Shown one piece after another: positions 6,656 to 8,841 of a stretch of DNA of 8,841 nt. Below the pieces are notes generated by a model. It was not told the origin of the DNA and made no database searches. It was given only the letters and a program-made list of their open reading frames with translations. How positions within the stretch are numbered: position 1 is the first letter of the stretch; every line of letters starts with the position of its first letter. The position numbers and the translations under genes were made by a program. The stretch lies in NCBI GenBank assembly GCA_021296015.1, contig JAGWBG010000076.1:7147-15987 (forward strand). Direction: 5' to 3'. The DNA comes from Dehalococcoidia bacterium (lineage in GTDB: Bacteria > Chloroflexota > Dehalococcoidia > Lucifugimonadales > JAGWBF01).

Positions 6656-7642
6656 ATGGCAAACAAGATGACCATTCTTGTTGGGACGGTCGGGCAGGGT
6701 ATAATGCGGAGTGGTGACAGTGGCGAGACCTGGCAGCGTGTAAGTATTGATCAGGGGATACACTCCGATGCTCTGGTAAGAACTGTGGTCAGTAATCCCC
6801 GGCAGCCGGAAATAGTCCACGCCGGTACTGACAAGGGACTCTACAGGAGCGAGGATGCAGGCCGGGGTTGGCATCTGGTAGACTCGCCCCTGAGTAAGTA
6901 TTGCGTATGGGCCCTGGCCGTGGACCCGGCAGAACCGGACACCATATACGCTGGGACCGGCACACCCACACCCGCCGCTATCTTCCGTTCCACGGATAGT
7001 GGCAGAAGCTGGGAGCAGCGACCGGTCGAGATTGCCGAGGAGTGCCCTAACGTGGGCGTCCCCAGGGTGACCGGCATTGCCGTAGACCCCACAAACCACC
7101 GTAACGTCTGGGTGGGGCTGGAGGTGGACGGTGTACGCTACAGCAACGACGGGGGCGATACGTGGGCTTCCGTGAACGGCGCGATTCCCAACCCCGACGT
7201 ACATAACGTGGCCGTGTCGGCGGGCCCGCCCAAGACCGTTTTCGTGGTGGTGAACAACGACATCTTCACCAGTACCAATGACGGGGCTACCTGGAACTCT
7301 GTGGGCATCAGGGAGGCCTTTCCCTGGGGCTATCCACGAGGGATAACGGTGCAGCCGGACAACCCTAACGTTGTGCTTGTGACGATAGGCGATACCACGC
7401 CGGGGCGTATAGGCACGGTGATGCGGTCGAAGGATACCGGCAAGACATGGGAAAACCTTTCGTTGCCGGTGGAGCCGAACACCGCGATGTGGGTTGCCAA
7501 TATACAGCCCTTTGACTCAAAGGTGGTCTTTGCGGGGAGTCGCTACGGCTACCTGTACCGTAGTGATGACGCCGGGGACTCCTGGACCAAGCTCTGGCGC
7601 GAGTTCAGCGAGATTTCCTCGGTGACCTGGATTCCCAATTAG
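6656..7642 (+). CDS. Seven-Asp-box beta-propeller protein (BNR/sialidase-like repeat, exo-alpha-sialidase superfamily fold)
   Basis: A 328-residue protein built almost entirely of repeats. Seven Asp-box motifs (S/T-x-D/N-x-G-x-T/S-W or close) occur at residues 19-26, 65-72, 112-119, 163-170, 206-213, 258-265 and 303-310, spaced 43-52 residues. Between them are strand patterns such as VVSNPRQPEIVHAGTDKGLY and IAVDPTNHRNVWVGLE. This gives one complete propeller, probably seven-bladed. There is no signal peptide or membrane segment, so it should stay in the cytoplasm. I see no clear sialidase catalytic set (arginine triad, Tyr/Glu pair), so binding or scaffolding is as likely as glycosidase activity. 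Related uncharacterised proteins are often labelled glycosyl hydrolase or photosystem II stability factor-like. The ATG follows GGGAGGG by 7 nt. The next gene starts 36 bp after its stop, so the propeller and the LLM are likely co-transcribed. Function unknown. Confidence 0.88.
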   Translation: MANKMTILVGTVGQGIMRSGDSGETWQRVSIDQGIHSDALVRTVVSNPRQPEIVHAGTDKGLYRSEDAGRGWHLVDSPLSKYCVWALAVDPAEPDTIYAGTGTPTPAAIFRSTDSGRSWEQRPVEIAEECPNVGVPRVTGIAVDPTNHRNVWVGLEVDGVRYSNDGGDTWASVNGAIPNPDVHNVAVSAGPPKTVFVVVNNDIFTSTNDGATWNSVGIREAFPWGYPRGITVQPDNPNVVLVTIGDTTPGRIGTVMRSKDTGKTWENLSLPVEPNTAMWVANIQPFDSKVVFAGSRYGYLYRSDDAGDSWTKLWREFSEISSVTWIPN

Positions 7643-7678
7643 TCCCGAACCCGGATGAATTTGATAGGCAGCTTCTTC

Positions 7679-8638
7679 ATGGCAAGGCTTGGAATCGTTC
7701 TATACCACGGCATAGACAGCGGGGCCGACCTGAAAGAGTACGGACGACTCGCCGACGAGGGCGGTTTCGAGTCCCTATGGGTGACCGAGCGATACTTCCA
7801 CGAAGAGACCTTCTCCATGCTGGGGTTCCTCGCTGCAGCCACCCGGGACATCAAGCTGGGTCTGGGCGTTGCCAATCCCTACACCAGGCACCCCGCCTTG
7901 CTGGCAATGGCGTGTGCTACCCTGGACCGCATCTCCGGAGGCAGGTTCTTGCTGGGACTGGGCAGAAGCGACCGGTCCCTAATCCAGGATAGGATGGGCA
8001 TACCCTATGGCAGCCCCCTCTCCACTTTGGAGGCCACCGTTAGCACGCTCAGGGGCCTCCTCTCGGGGGAGGGAGGCGGCAATGCCCGTCTGGCCATAAG
8101 CCCTGCACAGGAGAAGCCGCCAATCTATCTGGCCGCCATCGGCCCCAGGGCCCTGCGTTTGGCGGGTACCGTCGCCGACGGCGTGTTGCTGAACGCCTAC
8201 ACACCCACCGCCTACGTGAGGTATGCTGTCAACGAGGTGCGCCGGGCTGCTGAAGAGGCGGGACGAGACCCCCGCTCCGTTGACATAGCCTGTATGCTGA
8301 CCACGCGCCTCACCGACGATGCCGAAAGTATATGGCCAAGCCTGAAACAGCGTATCGTTAGGCTTCTGGCAGAGCCGCAGGTTGGGGAGATTCTCCTGGA
8401 GAAGGGCGGTTTTGACCAGTCCATACTGGCTCCAGTTCGAGCATCGGACAAGAGTGATGATGGCAAATATGCCGCCACACTCATAAGCGACGACATGGTG
8501 GAATCGTTCTACCTGGTAGGCAGTGAGGAACGTTGCAAAGAGCGTATCGTCGAATACCGGGAGGCCGGCGTTGACCTGCCCCTGCTTCTGCCCCGGCTGG
8601 AAGACTATGCCAGGGTTGCCGGGACGCTGGGCGATTAG
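7679..8638 (+). CDS. LLM-class oxidoreductase, methylene-H4MPT reductase (Mer)-like (319 aa)
   Basis: A complete luciferase-like protein. Landmarks are MARLGIVLYHGIDSG (strand 1), LADEGGFESLWVTERYFHEE (24-43), LGLGVANPYTRHPALLAMA (60-78), LDRISGGRFLLGLGRSDR (82-99) and PPIYLAAIGPRALRLAG. NPYTRHP with GRFxLGLGxSD is the pattern of the F420-dependent Mer-like branch. In bacteria such paralogues act on diverse substrates, so a true methylene-H4MPT reductase role is not implied. The start is uncertain: an in-frame ATG at 7655 adds MNLIGSFF, and neither ATG has a strong ribosome binding site. I prefer 7679 because family members begin two or three residues before strand 1. The last 113 bp (residues about 283-319) are duplicated directly downstream without altering the reading frame. 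It pairs with the propeller gene upstream and a crotonase downstream. Confidence 0.9.
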   Translation: MARLGIVLYHGIDSGADLKEYGRLADEGGFESLWVTERYFHEETFSMLGFLAAATRDIKLGLGVANPYTRHPALLAMACATLDRISGGRFLLGLGRSDRSLIQDRMGIPYGSPLSTLEATVSTLRGLLSGEGGGNARLAISPAQEKPPIYLAAIGPRALRLAGTVADGVLLNAYTPTAYVRYAVNEVRRAAEEAGRDPRSVDIACMLTTRLTDDAESIWPSLKQRIVRLLAEPQVGEILLEKGGFDQSILAPVRASDKSDDGKYAATLISDDMVESFYLVGSEERCKERIVEYREAGVDLPLLLPRLEDYARVAGTLGD

Positions 8639-8751
8639 AGGAACGTTGCAAAGAGCGTATCGTCGAATACCGGGAGGACGGCGTTGACCTGCCCCTGCTT
8701 CTGCCCCGACTGGAAGACTATGCCAGGGTTGCCGGGACGCTGGGCGATTAG
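8526..8751 (+). repeat. 113-bp tandem direct repeat of the LLM gene 3' end
   Basis: The unit at 8526-8638 (the last 113 bp of the LLM gene, ending in its TAG) is repeated immediately at 8639-8751. I count two differences: C at 8565 versus A at 8678 (Ala296 codon GCC to GAC), and G at 8596 versus A at 8709 (Arg306, silent). The unit begins with AGGAACGTTGC and ends with GGCGATTAG in both copies. The bases flanking the breakpoints share only GA, so it looks like a microhomology or slippage event, not a mobile element. Confidence 0.97.
8639..8751 (+). pseudogene. Out-of-frame partial duplicate of the LLM C-terminus (non-coding relic)
   Basis: This second copy would encode ERCKERIVEYREDGVDLP and the rest of the LLM tail up to a TAG at 8749-8751. 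It lies after the stop of the intact gene, has no start codon or ribosome binding site, and is shifted because 113 is not a multiple of three. It therefore should not be translated as that peptide. It forms most of the space between the LLM gene and the crotonase start. Confidence 0.9.
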
Positions 8752-8781
8752 AAGTGCCATTCCACCGTTCAAGGATGGGAA

Positions 8782-8841
8782 ATGTCTGCCATAATATATG
8801 AGAAACGCGACCGTATAGCGTATATGACGATAAACCGGCCC
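8782..8841 (+). CDS. Enoyl-CoA hydratase/isomerase (crotonase) family, N-terminal 20 codons only
   Basis: An ATG at 8782 preceded by AAGGA at 6-nt spacing opens a frame that runs off the right edge. The 20 residues read MSAIIYEKRDRIAYMTINRP, which is the classic first strands of the crotonase fold (pattern I-x-x-EK-x-x-x-IAxxTxNRP). Members hydrate, isomerise, dehalogenate or hydrolyse acyl-CoA esters. The catalytic residues lie beyond the window, so the reaction cannot be assigned. Its position after the LLM gene suits an acyl-CoA pathway shared with the CoA-transferase and lyase on the other strand. Confidence 0.85.
   Translation, partial: MSAIIYEKRDRIAYMTINRP

Noticed and set aside
6504..6662. 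Upstream extension of the 6503 LLM gene to a start at 6662
   Set aside because: The extra 53 residues do not resemble the family, would cross both promoter candidates and the neighbour's start, and GGAGG sits correctly before 6503.
6617..7204. Minus-strand 195-codon frame antisense to the propeller gene
   Set aside because: The plus strand has seven Asp boxes in frame, so this is a shadow of repeated codons such as those for Gly, Asp and Trp.
8526..8751. CRISPR or satellite-type array
   Set aside because: Only two units with no spacers, and the unit is ordinary coding sequence.
8639..8781. Read-through of the LLM stop at 8636-8638 to give a C-terminal extension
   Set aside because: The downstream frame stays open for about 50 codons but is in the wrong frame relative to the duplicated sequence, giving an unrelated Cys/Pro-rich peptide; no recoding signal is visible.
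8639..8781. A promoter for the crotonase inside the relic copy (TTGACC and TTGCAA boxes)
   Set aside because: No -10 element at 16-18 bp spacing from either box.

Overview
The window looks like a gene-dense, GC-rich stretch (roughly 60% by eye) of a bacterial chromosome. Seven minus-strand genes, the last running off position 1, lie back to back with 10-111 bp gaps. A 152-bp divergent region (6504-6655) separates them from three plus-strand genes, the last running off the right edge. I see no tRNA, rRNA, CRISPR array, insertion sequence, phage gene or convincing terminator. The gene content is four luciferase-like (LLM) flavin/F420-type oxidoreductases, a CaiB/BaiF CoA-transferase, a CitE-like lyase, a crotonase, a VOC protein, a beta-lactamase-fold esterase and an Asp-box propeller. 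It resembles what is known of uncultured Chloroflexota (Dehalococcoidia/SAR202-like), whose genomes carry many LLM paralogues. Actinobacteria are an alternative. This taxonomic guess rests on gene content only.

Minus strand, in order of transcription: LLM oxidoreductase (6503-5565); VOC/glyoxalase-fold protein (5453-4944); SxxK serine hydrolase of the beta-lactamase/EstB type (4899-3745); CitE-like CoA-ester lyase (3710-2811); CaiB/BaiF CoA-transferase (2800-1580, a TTG start whose Shine-Dalgarno overlaps the lyase stop); a second LLM (1545-586); and a third LLM (543 to beyond position 1). A sigma-70-like promoter candidate precedes the first gene, and another precedes the VOC gene.

Plus strand: a promoter candidate (TTGAAA-17 bp-TACAAT), a cytoplasmic seven-Asp-box beta-propeller (6656-7642), a Mer-like LLM (7679-8638), a 113-bp out-of-frame tandem copy of that gene's last 113 bp (8639-8751), and the first 20 codons of an enoyl-CoA hydratase/isomerase (from 8782).

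Taken together the genes read as a catabolic cassette for an unknown organic acid, ester or cyclic compound. Flavin/F420 enzymes and possibly the VOC protein would do redox or oxygenation chemistry. The serine hydrolase would open an ester or lactone, the CoA-transferase would activate the acid, and the crotonase and CitE-like lyase would hydrate and cleave the acyl-CoA. The substrate cannot be read from the sequence. The pairing of a CaiB/BaiF transferase with a CitE-like lyase recalls itaconate/citramalate-type C5 acid degradation. The most concrete oddity is the 113-bp duplication.
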